Assembly: GCF_009467825.1 (NCBI RefSeq)
Contig: NZ_WIOK01000011.1
Location: 119,573-183,572, forward strand
Reading direction: 5' to 3'
Length of the DNA: 64,000 bases
DNA from: Cyclobacterium xiamenense
Lineage (GTDB): Bacteria > Bacteroidota > Bacteroidia > Cytophagales > Cyclobacteriaceae
How positions within the stretch are numbered: the stretch's first letter is position 1; the number at the start of each line of letters is the position of its first letter. Positions 9,566-18,526 of this stretch are shown one piece after another. The notes under the pieces are model-generated. The model was not told the DNA's origin. It searched no databases and was given only the letters and a program-made list of their open reading frames with translations. The translations under genes were made by a program, and so were the position numbers.

Positions 9566-9600
9566 GGCTTGTCCACGTACCGTTGGACAAGCCTTTTTTT
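9566..9600 (+). terminator. Rho-independent terminator of the gyrA/TPR transcript
   Basis: A perfect 10-bp stem, GGCTTGTCCA (9566-9575) with TGGACAAGCC (9584-9593), around an 8-nt loop and followed by seven T. Confidence 0.92.
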
Positions 9601-9787
9601 GTGCGTTTTTATTTTTCGCAGGTTTCTCACGTAGGCTGTATGATTGCGGTCGGTCGCTCAAATAGGCTTTCCAGCGGTAGCACCTGACGCGTCGTTTCTG
9701 ATGCCTACCTGATTGCCAGGTGGGCTTTCAGTTCACAAGGGAACTGCTTGCTGTCGATTCCCTCGTAAAATCAGTGCACGTGACGGT

Positions 9788-11248
9788 CTATTTCCAGCCT
9801 TCCGGAAACACAAGTATGCTGAAGTTCCAAATCCAGGGAAGGTAAAACAATATTAGCATTAAGATGAAGGCGATGGAGAGCAAATTCAAAAAGAAGCCGG
9901 TACGCATCATAACGGGGATGGTCAGGTAGCCTGAGCCAAATACCACGGCGTTGGGAGGGGTTGCCACAGGCAGCATAAAGGCACAGGAAGCAGCCATGGT
10001 GGCACCGATCATCAGTCCATAGGGATGCACGCCCATGGCCAGCGCCACCGCCGCTAAAATGGGTAAAAGCATGGATGCGGTGGCCACGTTTGAGGTGATT
10101 TCCGTGAGGAAATTGACCGCAGCAATGATCAAAAGTAAAAACAACCAGAATGGGAAGTTTTGTAGCTGGATAAACTGCTCGCCGATCCAGTTGGCCAGGC
10201 CCGTCTCCTGAAAGCCTTCGGCGAGGGCCAGACCGCCTCCAAAGAGGATCAAAATACCCCAGGGGATTTTTTCAGCCACTTTCCAGTCCAGCAATTGTTC
10301 CTTTTTCTCGTTACCGGCCGGAATAACAAATAGCAGCAAAACACCGGTCAGGGCAATAATGGTGTCCGTCAATGCAGGTACAAATTGCTGCAACAAAAAG
10401 CTGCGGCTGATCCAGGAGAAACTGACCCCAATGAACACCCAAAGGACGCGCTTCTCCTGCCTGCTGATGGGACCAAGTTCTGCCAATTGTCGCTTGATTT
10501 CTTCTTTTCCTCCGCGTAATTTCAGCGTGTTGGGAAAGTGAAAAGCCCAATTTACCAGGTAGTACCAGCAAATTAGCAGCAGGCCCAATGCGATGGGAAA
10601 GCCGATGAGCATCCATTCCCCAAAACTAATTTCTATGCCGTACGTGCTTTTTACCACCCCCACCAAAATCACATTGGTAGGTGTGCCGATGATGGTGGCC
10701 AATCCCCCAATGGAGGCACTGTAAGCAATGCCAAGCATCAGCGATTGTCCGAGTGTTTGTTGAACCGCTTCGTTGGACTGACTGACCTGCATCACCACAG
10801 CTATCGCAATGGGCAGCATCATCAGCGAGGTGGCCGTATTGGAAATCCACATGGATAAAAAAGCTGTGGCCACCATAAATCCCAATATGATTTTTTTTAA
10901 GTCCGTGCCTAAAAAAGAAATGATCTGCAGGGCAATGCGCTTGTGTAGGTTCCATTTCTCAATGCTCACGGCGATCATAAAGCCCCCCATATAAAGCAGG
11001 ACCATGGGATCTGAATACGGAATGGAGGTAGCCTTGATGCCCATGACGCCGGTGAGGGGGAAAATAACCAGGGGTAGTAGCGCCGTGGCAGCGATGGGAA
11101 TGGCTTCCGTGATCCACCAAATGGCAATCCAAAATGTAATGGCCAGCAAGGAGGTGCCTGATTCGGACAGCCCTTCCGGAGAGGCAAAGAAATAGGTACC
11201 CAAAAAGGCGATAGGACCGAGGATTAAGCCGATTTTCTTAGTTTGCAT
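9788..11248 (-). CDS. DASS-family (SLC13) sodium/dicarboxylate transporter
   Basis: The 486-residue integral membrane protein has about 11-12 hydrophobic segments. It carries the paired DASS signatures: Ser-Asn-Thr at 136-138 and its repeat equivalent Ser-Asn-Val at 386-388, plus Ile-Gly-Thr-Pro-Thr-Asn (187-192) and Ala-Thr-Pro-Pro-Asn-Ala (429-434), which line the sodium and carboxylate sites. Family members import C4-dicarboxylates, citrate or sulfate with Na+ across the inner membrane. The second motif has Val instead of Thr, so substrate should not be assumed. It stands alone on the minus strand; the 187 bp to its left show no feature apart from the neighbouring terminator. Confidence 0.9.
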   Translation of the reverse strand: MQTKKIGLILGPIAFLGTYFFASPEGLSESGTSLLAITFWIAIWWITEAIPIAATALLPLVIFPLTGVMGIKATSIPYSDPMVLLYMGGFMIAVSIEKWNLHKRIALQIISFLGTDLKKIILGFMVATAFLSMWISNTATSLMMLPIAIAVVMQVSQSNEAVQQTLGQSLMLGIAYSASIGGLATIIGTPTNVILVGVVKSTYGIEISFGEWMLIGFPIALGLLLICWYYLVNWAFHFPNTLKLRGGKEEIKRQLAELGPISRQEKRVLWVFIGVSFSWISRSFLLQQFVPALTDTIIALTGVLLLFVIPAGNEKKEQLLDWKVAEKIPWGILILFGGGLALAEGFQETGLANWIGEQFIQLQNFPFWLFLLLIIAAVNFLTEITSNVATASMLLPILAAVALAMGVHPYGLMIGATMAASCAFMLPVATPPNAVVFGSGYLTIPVMMRTGFFLNLLSIAFILMLILFYLPWIWNFSILVFPEGWK

Positions 11249-11476
11249 AGCATGGATTAAAGCTTAAGATTAGGTATAAAATGCCCAAATTCAAAAAGAA
11301 ATGTGGCAGGATTTTGCCGGTAACCTAAATTTCACACCGCCTCAACGCCCATCTATGGAGTCCACAGGACAGTACAGGATAGAATTTCCTATTTCGTGTA
11401 CTTTATTTAAGATAAATTGGAAATTTATGTTAATATTGGTTCAAACAAAGCCCGACTACAAATTAAACAGATACTG

Positions 11477-14400
11477 ATGATCAAACGAAATTTAGATCGA
11501 TTCAAACGAACAGTCACTCTCGTATGGGTGCTGGCAATTGCCTTTTTTGCTTTTCAATGTGGACCCGAGGGGCCGAAATTAGCCCTCAATAAGGGAGACC
11601 ACATCATCCTTGTGGGGAACAACCTGGGTTCCCGCATGATGAATTACGGGTACTTTGAGACGGAAATGCACGTGCGGTATCCCGACTCCCTACTCTATAT
11701 CCGCAACATGAGTGATGCAGGCGATACACCAGGTTTCCGACCCCATTCCGGCCGGGTTTCGCCTTGGGCTTTTCCCGGAGCAGAGGAGTTTCAGGATGAA
11801 CTGGCCACGCCTTCTGGTAGCGAAGGGCATTTGGAATCCCCGGACGAATGGATCAAACGCCACGAAGCGGACATCATCGTCGGCTTTTTTGGGTACAACG
11901 AGTCCTTTCAGGGACAGGAGGGCTTGGACCGGTACAAGCAGGAGCTCGAAGCCTTTATCAACCATACCAAGAACACTATTTACAATGGAGAGGCGGCGCC
12001 TCAATTGGCGCTGGTATCGCCGATCGCTTTTGAAAACCTGAGCGCGGACTACGACCTGCCCAATGGAGAAGCGGAAAACCGCAACCTGAAGCTATACACC
12101 GAAGCCATGCAGGAAGTGGCTGCGGCCAATCAGGTGCTCTTTGTAAATGCATTTGATCCTTCTGCTTCCTGGTACGCCGATTCAGAGGAATACCTGACCA
12201 TCGATGGCTTTCAACTCACCGAAGACGGATACAAAAAATTCAGTAAATTCCTTACCGATAAATTGTTTGGTACCGACAAGCCGGTAGCCGAAGACAGACG
12301 GGAAGCCATCCGTGGGGCGGTTTTGGAAAAAAACTGGATGTGGCACAACGATTACAAAATACCGAACGGGGTACACGTGTTTGGCAGGAGGTACAATCCT
12401 TTCGGACCGGATAATTATCCCTACGAACTGAAAAAAATCCGCCAAATGACGGATAACCGGGATCAGGCCATTTGGAAGGTGAGTCAGGGGGAATCGTTTG
12501 ACCTGGCAGCTGCGGATGCGAATACCATCGAGCTTCCTGCAGTGGAAACCAACTACAACCCGGAGAAAAACGGGGATTTGGAATACCTGTACGGGGAAGA
12601 CGCTTTGGAAAAATTTGAGGTGGCCGAGGGCTATAAGGTCGAGCTATTCGCTTCCGAATCGGAGTTTCCCGACCTGGCCAATCCGGTACAAATGACCTTT
12701 GATACGAAAGGCAGGCTATGGGTGGCCGTGATGCCTAGTTACCCACATTACAAACCCGGAGACCCCAAGCCCAACGACAAGATCCTTATCCTGGAAGATA
12801 CCAATAACGACGGGAAAGCGGACAAGCAAATTGTCTTTGCAGACAGCCTGCACCTGCCCATCGGGATGGAAATCGCCGAGGAAGGGGTCTATTTGTCGCA
12901 GGGTACCAACCTTATCATTCTCCGGGATAAGGACGGAGACGATTATGCCGAAGAGCGCGAAATCCTTCTCAGTGGCTTTGACGACCACGATACCCACCAC
13001 AATATTTCTGCCTTTGTGGCTGATCCATCCGGGGCCATCTACATGGGTGAAGGCGTGTTTTTACATACCAACGTGGAAACCCCTTACGGACCGGTTCGAG
13101 CGACCAATGGTGGATTTTATCGATACAATCCCGCCCGCAGGCGCCTGGAGAGAACCGCTCAACTGCCCATTCCCAACCCCTGGGGTATCGCTTTTGACGA
13201 CTGGGGGCAAAACTTCTTTGCAGAGACCTCCGGACCCGACGTACGGTGGATGATGCCAGGGTCCATCAAGCCCCGTTACGGTGAGGGTACCCACAAAGGT
13301 CCCAACCTGATTGAAGACGCGCACCGCGTACGGCCTACCTCGGGTCTGGAGTTTGTCTCCAGCCGGCATTTTCCAGAGGAAGTCCAGGGAGACTTGTTGA
13401 TCAATAATACCATCGGGTTTCTGGGAATGAAAATGCACAAAATGATGGAAGACGGTACGGGCTACGATAGCGAGCACCGGGTAGACCTGATACGAAGCGA
13501 CGATCGGAATTTCCGACCCGTGGACATGGAATTTGCGCCAGATGGTTCGCTCTACTTCGTGGACTGGCACAACATATTGGTCGGTCACATGCAACACAAT
13601 GCCCGAGACCCGCTGCGGGATCACGTGCACGGACGGATTTACCGAATCACCTATCCTTCCCGACCCTTGGTTACGCCTCCGCAAATAGCCGATGCGCCGA
13701 TTGAAACCTTGCTGGACAACCTCAAATTGCCAGAATTCAGGGCCAGGTACCGCACCCGTGCCGAATTGCGTGGCCGGGACAAAGGAGAGGTACTGGAAAA
13801 AATGCAGCAATGGATTAGCGCGCTGGATGCGAACGATCCCCGGTACGAACACCATCTGCTGGAAGCGCTGTGGGTAAGCTGGGGCTTGAATCAAGTGGAT
13901 CAGGATTTGATGAAAACACTTTTTGCTTCTGATGACCACAGGGTAAGGGCCGCTGTTGCACGAATTCTTCGCTATACCGGGCATCAGGTACCCGATCAGG
14001 TAGAGATGCTGAAAACGGCGGCGGCCGATCCCCACGGAAGGGTGCGACTGGAAGCCATCGTAGCGGCATCCTGGCTGGACAAGGAAGACGGATTGGCCAT
14101 CCTGGAAGTGGCAGACGAGCATCCCAAGGATATATGGATGCAACGTCCGTTTGAAACGGCTTTGGCCCACCTAAACGATATGTCGGTGAAAAACATGGTC
14201 GTAAATCCGGATGGCAGCATCGTCTTTCAGGAAGCTGCTCAGGAAGAGAAAGCTTCCAACAGCCGCCTGAAGGGAGAGGACCTGACGCTATTCCAAATGG
14301 GTAAAGCCATTTACAGCCGGGAAGGGTTTTGTATCACCTGCCATCAACCCGACGGCAAAGGATTGAGTGCTTCCGGGTTTCCACCGCTAGCGGGCACCAA

Positions 14401-14698
14401 ATGGGTAAATGGCAGCGAGGAACGCCTGGTAAAAATCATCCTCAACGGCTTGATGGGCCCCATTGAAGTACTGGGTAAGGAATATCCCGGTCAGGTGCCC
14501 ATGACCCCTTATGCCGGTATGCTAAACGATAAGGAAGTAGCCGCTGTGGCCACGTACGTTCGAAATAGCTTCGGTAACGAATCTTCCCCTATCAAACCGG
14601 AAAAGGTTGCCGAAATTAGGGAAGCTAGCAAGGCAAAACAGGGTTTTTATTCACCTGCCGAATTGCTGCAGGAACATCCCATGGAAGCGGGAGAATAG
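11477..14698 (+). CDS. Large lipoprotein: SGNH-like domain, PVC-type membrane-bound dehydrogenase propeller, HEAT-like region and cytochrome c
   Basis: I use the ATG at 11477 because it gives a basic n-region, hydrophobic segment and lipobox Ala-Phe-Gln-Cys (Cys28); an ATG 60 bp upstream would bury this signal. Domains in order over 1073 residues: an SGNH/GDSL-like domain (about 40-260), a linker, a beta-propeller of the PVC membrane-bound dehydrogenase type (about 380-740, with Asp-Thr-Asn-Asn-Asp-Gly and Arg-Asp-Lys-Asp-Gly-Asp-Asp repeats), a HEAT-like helical region, and a cytochrome c domain (Cys-Ile-Thr-Cys-His-Gln-Pro-Asp-Gly-Lys-Gly, likely distal Met in Gln-Val-Pro-Met-Thr). Family members are Planctomycetes- and Bacteroidota-typical periplasmic oxidases of unknown substrate. 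The usual GDS serine of the first domain reads Gly-Asn-Asn. Confidence 0.85.
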   Translation: MIKRNLDRFKRTVTLVWVLAIAFFAFQCGPEGPKLALNKGDHIILVGNNLGSRMMNYGYFETEMHVRYPDSLLYIRNMSDAGDTPGFRPHSGRVSPWAFPGAEEFQDELATPSGSEGHLESPDEWIKRHEADIIVGFFGYNESFQGQEGLDRYKQELEAFINHTKNTIYNGEAAPQLALVSPIAFENLSADYDLPNGEAENRNLKLYTEAMQEVAAANQVLFVNAFDPSASWYADSEEYLTIDGFQLTEDGYKKFSKFLTDKLFGTDKPVAEDRREAIRGAVLEKNWMWHNDYKIPNGVHVFGRRYNPFGPDNYPYELKKIRQMTDNRDQAIWKVSQGESFDLAAADANTIELPAVETNYNPEKNGDLEYLYGEDALEKFEVAEGYKVELFASESEFPDLANPVQMTFDTKGRLWVAVMPSYPHYKPGDPKPNDKILILEDTNNDGKADKQIVFADSLHLPIGMEIAEEGVYLSQGTNLIILRDKDGDDYAEEREILLSGFDDHDTHHNISAFVADPSGAIYMGEGVFLHTNVETPYGPVRATNGGFYRYNPARRRLERTAQLPIPNPWGIAFDDWGQNFFAETSGPDVRWMMPGSIKPRYGEGTHKGPNLIEDAHRVRPTSGLEFVSSRHFPEEVQGDLLINNTIGFLGMKMHKMMEDGTGYDSEHRVDLIRSDDRNFRPVDMEFAPDGSLYFVDWHNILVGHMQHNARDPLRDHVHGRIYRITYPSRPLVTPPQIADAPIETLLDNLKLPEFRARYRTRAELRGRDKGEVLEKMQQWISALDANDPRYEHHLLEALWVSWGLNQVDQDLMKTLFASDDHRVRAAVARILRYTGHQVPDQVEMLKTAAADPHGRVRLEAIVAASWLDKEDGLAILEVADEHPKDIWMQRPFETALAHLNDMSVKNMVVNPDGSIVFQEAAQEEKASNSRLKGEDLTLFQMGKAIYSREGFCITCHQPDGKGLSASGFPPLAGTKWVNGSEERLVKIILNGLMGPIEVLGKEYPGQVPMTPYAGMLNDKEVAAVATYVRNSFGNESSPIKPEKVAEIREASKAKQGFYSPAELLQEHPMEAGE

Positions 14699-14715
14699 TA
14701 ACACAAACGAGAAAG

Positions 14716-14756
14716 AAGCAGGCTGCTCAGGGATTGGGGCTGCCTGCTTTTTTTTA
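14716..14756 (+). terminator. Rho-independent terminator
   Basis: AAGCAGGC (14716-14723) pairs with GCCTGCTT (14742-14749) and is followed by a T run. It lies 17 bp after the large dehydrogenase lipoprotein. Confidence 0.85.
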
Positions 14757-14780
14757 TCCGTTTTATTCAAACTGCTCGAA

Positions 14781-14812
14781 AAAATCCCCCTTTCCCCCTT
14801 AAAAAGGGGGAA
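14781..14812. repeat. C-rich/G-rich palindromic repeat
   Basis: TTCCCCCTT and AAGGGGGAA form a 9-bp stem with almost no loop, preceded by another AAAATCCCCC. A related element lies at 25214-25252 (AATCCCCCTT... GGGGGATTTT). Such short palindromes are commonly dispersed between genes in Bacteroidota. Confidence 0.55.
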
Positions 14813-14873
14813 TTAGTTACGGTTGGCTTTCTAATCACTTTTTGCCATTGCGAACAGGTTGAACAAAAAAACA

Positions 14874-15533
14874 CTACATAAGTCCGCCGTAGGAAAGGCT
14901 CACCGGCACGGTGTATTCCCCAAGTTGCACCTGGTGTTTTTCGATCTTTTCTACCCGGTTTTTATTGACTATAAAGGAACGATGGGTGCGGACAAAATGG
15001 AAGGGAAGTAACTTTTCCAGCTCTTTAAAGGTCATGCGGGTGATGATCTTTTCCCCCTCCAGGTACAAGGTCACGTAGTTACCGGTGGCTTCACAAAACA
15101 GCAGGTCTGCAAAATGGAGCTTGATTTGGCCCTCGGAGGTTTTGATAAATACATGTCCGTTTGCTGCTGCTGGCTGCAGTTCCTTCCAGTCGCGAGCTTT
15201 TTGACAGGCTTGCAGGAAACGGCTCAATGAAAAAGGTTTGAGCAGGTAGTCCAGGGCATTGAGCTCGAAGCCCTTGACTGCATACTCCGAATAGGCCGTG
15301 GTAAAAACCACCATGGTTTCGGCTTGCAACATGCCCGCCAGGTCGATTCCGGAAATATCCGGCATGTTGATGTCCAAAAAAATCAGGTCAACGGGCTGGG
15401 TTTTGTGGTAGTCAAAGCCCGTGATCGCATCCGAGAAAACTGCCTCTAGCTCCAGAAAGGGCACTTTTTCCGCATGGGATTTAATGACTTCCAGTGCCAT
15501 GTTTTCGTCGTCTATTGCGATAGCTGTGAGCAT
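14874..15533 (-). CDS. LytTR-family response regulator
   Basis: The 219-residue protein has a receiver domain (about 1-118) with acidic Asp8-Asp9-Glu10, phospho-acceptor Asp54 in Phe-Leu-Asp-Ile-Asn-Met-Pro-Asp and a Lys in Leu-Lys-Pro-Phe, then a LytTR DNA-binding domain (about 122-215) with Phe-Cys-Glu-Ala-x-Gly-Asn-Tyr and Arg-Thr-His-Arg-Ser-Phe-Ile-Val-Asn. It is the transcriptional output partner of the LytS-type kinase encoded upstream; one base separates its start from the stop of the intervening propeller gene, so all are one operon. LytTR regulators bind short direct repeats; the target here is unknown. Confidence 0.93.
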   Translation of the reverse strand: MLTAIAIDDENMALEVIKSHAEKVPFLELEAVFSDAITGFDYHKTQPVDLIFLDINMPDISGIDLAGMLQAETMVVFTTAYSEYAVKGFELNALDYLLKPFSLSRFLQACQKARDWKELQPAAANGHVFIKTSEGQIKLHFADLLFCEATGNYVTLYLEGEKIITRMTFKELEKLLPFHFVRTHRSFIVNKNRVEKIEKHQVQLGEYTVPVSLSYGGLM

Positions 15534-15534
15534 A

Positions 15535-16680
15535 TCAGTTGGATTTCAATTTGTGCAGTACCAACACGGAACCTTCATTTTCAAAATGACTGATTACTTC
15601 CTCCGGATAGTTTTCTGGCTGAGTATCTGACCCGAATGAAATGGGTTCGATCAATGTGACCACTTCCCCGGTGGGAGTAATCGCTGTGGGAAGGATCAAC
15701 GAAGGAAAATGAACGTCGGAAAAGTCAATTTTATCAACATGTAATTTATCGGTTTTTAAATGAATAGCAAATGTCCAGAAATCATTTTTCGTACTAACAA
15801 TCACGCCCAAAATCAGATTATTGGTAAACTTAACGGGTAATCGAAGGTATTGGTGATTTAGCCCTTTTTCTTTCAATTCATCCGCACGTGTCATATCATT
15901 GACAACATGCTCAGGCAATTTACCGTCTCCAAAGTCTATTAAAATTTGTTTTTCTAGTTTTCCCGTCTCCGAAAAAAGTCGGATGGTATCGTCCGGAGGT
16001 CTATTGTATGCGATGTGTCCAGAAGTTTCTGACAATAGTCCTGCATGGTAATATACATTAGTATTCCCTCCGATCGCGCTGTAGCCAAAATACAAACTGT
16101 CTAACGTAAAAGAAGTATCAAAACTACCAACTTTGGGATAATTCGCAATGGCATCATTTTGATTGTCATTGTTAATGGCGAATAGCCAGCCAGTCTCGGT
16201 TTCTATAAAACCTCCTGCATTCACAGAAATGGAAATAGTCTCGACCCAGTTTCCTTCTGGAGAATAAACAAGGATTCTATTTTCAAGTGCATCTAAAATC
16301 AATACTTCACCGTTTTTCCTTACCTGGAAATCTTCAATGCCAGTTAGTTGATACGGCCCCTCGCCAAAATCACCAATTTTACGGAGAAAGGTTCCATGTG
16401 CATCAAAGACCAATACTCCGGAGTTATTGATATGATCAAAAAGGTAAAACTGATCATTGATCGCTACTAACTTATCCACTCGCTTAAACAAAGCCTCTTC
16501 TTCTATGCTCAAAAGAACGTAACGTTGATTCTCAACGAAATCCTTTATGTCTAACGGTAACGCATCCTCGAATGAATAGGTCTGTACAGGGGATAGGTCG
16601 GCTCTATTCGTTTGATTTTGACAGGAAACTCCGCCGATCAGCCAGCAGAAAAAGTAGAGAAATTGGCGTTGATGCATCAT
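15535..16680 (-). CDS. 6-bladed beta-propeller lipoprotein inside a two-component operon
   Basis: The 381-residue protein has a lipoprotein signal with lipobox Gly-Val-Ser-Cys (Cys20). The body has repeated blade motifs such as Phe-Asp-Ala-His-Gly-Thr-Phe-Leu-Arg-Lys-Ile-Gly, Gly-Pro-Tyr-Gln-Leu and Ile-Leu-Asp-Ala-Leu-Glu-Asn-Arg-Ile-Leu-Val-Tyr, as in the Bacteroidota 6-bladed beta-propeller family (PF17170-like), usually free-standing. Here it lies 6 bp after the kinase and 1 bp before the regulator. Base composition differs: 15 of 60 bases are G or C at 15721-15780, against 30 of 60 at 15061-15120 in the regulator gene. It may sense or present a periplasmic ligand for the kinase (inference). 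Confidence 0.82.
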   Translation of the reverse strand: MMHQRQFLYFFCWLIGGVSCQNQTNRADLSPVQTYSFEDALPLDIKDFVENQRYVLLSIEEEALFKRVDKLVAINDQFYLFDHINNSGVLVFDAHGTFLRKIGDFGEGPYQLTGIEDFQVRKNGEVLILDALENRILVYSPEGNWVETISISVNAGGFIETETGWLFAINNDNQNDAIANYPKVGSFDTSFTLDSLYFGYSAIGGNTNVYYHAGLLSETSGHIAYNRPPDDTIRLFSETGKLEKQILIDFGDGKLPEHVVNDMTRADELKEKGLNHQYLRLPVKFTNNLILGVIVSTKNDFWTFAIHLKTDKLHVDKIDFSDVHFPSLILPTAITPTGEVVTLIEPISFGSDTQPENYPEEVISHFENEGSVLVLHKLKSN

Positions 16681-16686
16681 TTCGGC

Positions 16687-18105
16687 TTAGTCTATTTGGA
16701 CAGAGAAATGGACAAAATGTTCCGTATCGTTCGCTACTATTGCCAGGTCATGCCTGTCCGGATACAGGACCTGCAATCGCTTGCGGACATTGTCCAATCC
16801 GATACCGGATTCATCGGAGGGGTCTTTCAGGGCTTTGGGCGGATGTAGTGAATTGACCACGTCCAGGTGCACCGATCCGGCCAGGCAGCGCAAGTTAATC
16901 TTGATCCAGGATTTGTTTTTTGTGCTGATGCCGTGTTTGAAGGCATTTTCTACGAAAGGGATTAGCAGCATGGGGGCAATGGTTCCTTCACAGTGTTCTT
17001 CGTTCAATTTAATGCTAATTTCCAAATTATCCTCCTTTTTAAAGCGCAGCATCTGCAGGTCCAGGTAGTTGCGCAGGTACTCGATTTCCCGCCGAAGGGG
17101 GATTTTGTCCAGTTGGTTTTCATGCAGCATAAAGCGCATCATATCTCCCAGTTTTTGGATGCCATCGGAGGTCTTTTCGGCATTTTCCATCAAAGCCGCC
17201 CCATAAAGCGTATTCAAAGCATTGAACAAAAAATGGGGATTGATCTGGGACTTGAGGAAACGGAGGTCGGCCGATCCGCGGTCCACCTGATGGCTAAGGG
17301 TTGCTATTTTTCCTTTCATCCCAAAGTACTTTTCAAAAGCCAGGTCGGAGAGGGGCAGTACGACCAACTGGATGACCAATCCGGTGCCCAAACCAAGAAA
17401 AACTAGAACCGCTTCCCGTCCCATGAGCCCTGCAAAAAGCATAAAGCCGGGGAAAATCAGCATCAGGAGAATATTGAACCAAAGGGCGGCGCGGTGTTTT
17501 CCCTGTAAGCGCATTCTGTAGATCAAAAAGAAATTGTATAACACGACCAGAATGGAGGCTGGAAGAAAAAGCGCCAGGATCACCGATATATCCCGAGAAA
17601 CCAGAAAGTCGAATTTAAATAGAAAAAGAACCACAAAGAAGAATATGCTACTCAACCTGAGCAGGTTATACGTCAGATAGTCATTCATTTTTGGAGGTAA
17701 AAAAACTTCCTTTAGCAGCAGTACCCAAACCAGGTAGCCTCCATACAAGGCCATGGCGGTGAAGAAATACGGGGTAAATGGCGTCTGGGTAATTCCCGCC
17801 CCCATGGAAAAAAGGGTAACGAGGACGTAGGAAAGGCAGAGCGTGAGCAGGCTATACCCGATAAAGGGACGTTCTTTTTTTGTGCGCAGGTACCGGGGAA
17901 TCAGGACCCGGTGCATCAGGTAAAAAACAAAAAACAGGATCAGCGGAATGAAAAACCGGGCAAAGTACCCCCCGGGGGCAACCTGGTACTGCATGTTTCC
18001 GGTACTCAAAAGATTGAACAATACCAAGATCAGGAAAACAAAGGTAACGGCCCACCATTCTATTTCCGAAAATGCTAACGGTTTGTTTTTCATTTCGTTT
18101 TCCAT
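16687..18105 (-). CDS. LytS/YehU-type sensor histidine kinase
   Basis: The 472-residue protein has about eight hydrophobic segments in its first 255 residues, a short coiled linker, and a His_kinase (PF06580) domain with phospho-acceptor His291 in Gln-Ile-Asn-Pro-His-Phe-Leu-Phe-Asn-Ala-Leu-Asn, followed by an HATPase domain (Pro-Phe-Val-Glu-Asn-Ala-Phe-Lys-His-Gly N-box; Gly-Ile-Gly-Leu-Asp-Asn-Val G-box). It is the sensor for the LytTR regulator at 14874. Its ATG directly follows the stop codon of a 50-codon ORF, so translational coupling is likely. Confidence 0.93.
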   Translation of the reverse strand: MENEMKNKPLAFSEIEWWAVTFVFLILVLFNLLSTGNMQYQVAPGGYFARFFIPLILFFVFYLMHRVLIPRYLRTKKERPFIGYSLLTLCLSYVLVTLFSMGAGITQTPFTPYFFTAMALYGGYLVWVLLLKEVFLPPKMNDYLTYNLLRLSSIFFFVVLFLFKFDFLVSRDISVILALFLPASILVVLYNFFLIYRMRLQGKHRAALWFNILLMLIFPGFMLFAGLMGREAVLVFLGLGTGLVIQLVVLPLSDLAFEKYFGMKGKIATLSHQVDRGSADLRFLKSQINPHFLFNALNTLYGAALMENAEKTSDGIQKLGDMMRFMLHENQLDKIPLRREIEYLRNYLDLQMLRFKKEDNLEISIKLNEEHCEGTIAPMLLIPFVENAFKHGISTKNKSWIKINLRCLAGSVHLDVVNSLHPPKALKDPSDESGIGLDNVRKRLQVLYPDRHDLAIVANDTEHFVHFSVQID

Positions 18106-18258
18106 TTAAAAATATACATGTATTCCAAAAACCCTCAACTCAGCGTGAGTTGGGATGATTTGCCTGGCCTCACCACATGCGTCACAGGTCAAATAGATAT
18201 TGTATATCAACCCGGCAAGGATTAGCGCAATATAGGTTCTCTTGGTAGTTTTGCTCAT
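18106..18258 (-). CDS. Small membrane peptide (50 aa) immediately upstream of the sensor kinase
   Basis: A 50-codon frame from ATG at 18258 to TAA at 18106-18108; the kinase ATG occupies the next three bases, 18105-18103. The peptide starts Met-Ser-Lys-Thr-Thr-Lys-Arg-Thr, then one hydrophobic helix (Tyr-Ile-Ala-Leu-Ile-Leu-Ala-Gly-Leu-Ile-Tyr), then Cys-Asp-Ala-Cys-Gly and a short tail. The basic start, single transmembrane segment and exact abutment with the kinase argue for a real gene. No family is recognised; a kinase-associated peptide is the simplest guess. No clear Shine-Dalgarno sequence is visible, which is normal in Bacteroidota. Confidence 0.5.
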   Translation of the reverse strand: MSKTTKRTYIALILAGLIYNIYLTCDACGEARQIIPTHAELRVFGIHVYF

Positions 18259-18424
18259 GGTAATTGGTAAAGTTATCGGATTTGGTCATTTCTTTCTGGC
18301 AAGTATCCGGAAGCATTGTTCCTAACACAAGAATAAACTACGCGGAAATTTCAATCAAATTTAAGTGACGAAATGGTGGAAAGCAGGGATGGAATTTAAG
18401 GGGTTAACTATTTATGGTAGGTAA

Positions 18425-18515
18425 CAGGCCTGAAGGGCCTGAACAATAATGACCCTGGGTGTTAGCCCAGGGCTGGCAAAGTCCTTAAAAATTCCCAACC
18501 CCGGGAGGGGTTGAA
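18425..18515. repeat. Cluster of three short palindromes
   Basis: Consecutive hairpins: AGGCC..GGGCCT, CCCTGGG (18453-18459) with CCCAGGG (18466-18472), and AACCCC (18497-18502) with GGGGTT (18507-18512), with GGGCCTGAAC and GGGGTTGAAC as shared edges. It fills the gap between the kinase operon and the phosphatase-like gene, which ends at 18527, and resembles dispersed Bacteroidota intergenic palindromes; it could also terminate transcription. Confidence 0.55.
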
Positions 18516-18526
18516 CAGCAACTAAT

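Noticed and set aside
9670..9780. Possible tRNA-like fold downstream of the TPR gene.
   Set aside because: No conserved T-loop or acceptor pairing could be found.
11417..11476. The upstream ATG of the dehydrogenase lipoprotein.
   Set aside because: It would put 20 extra residues before a clear lipoprotein signal.
13061..14170. A 369-codon open frame on the minus strand.
   Set aside because: It is the antisense shadow of the dehydrogenase lipoprotein.
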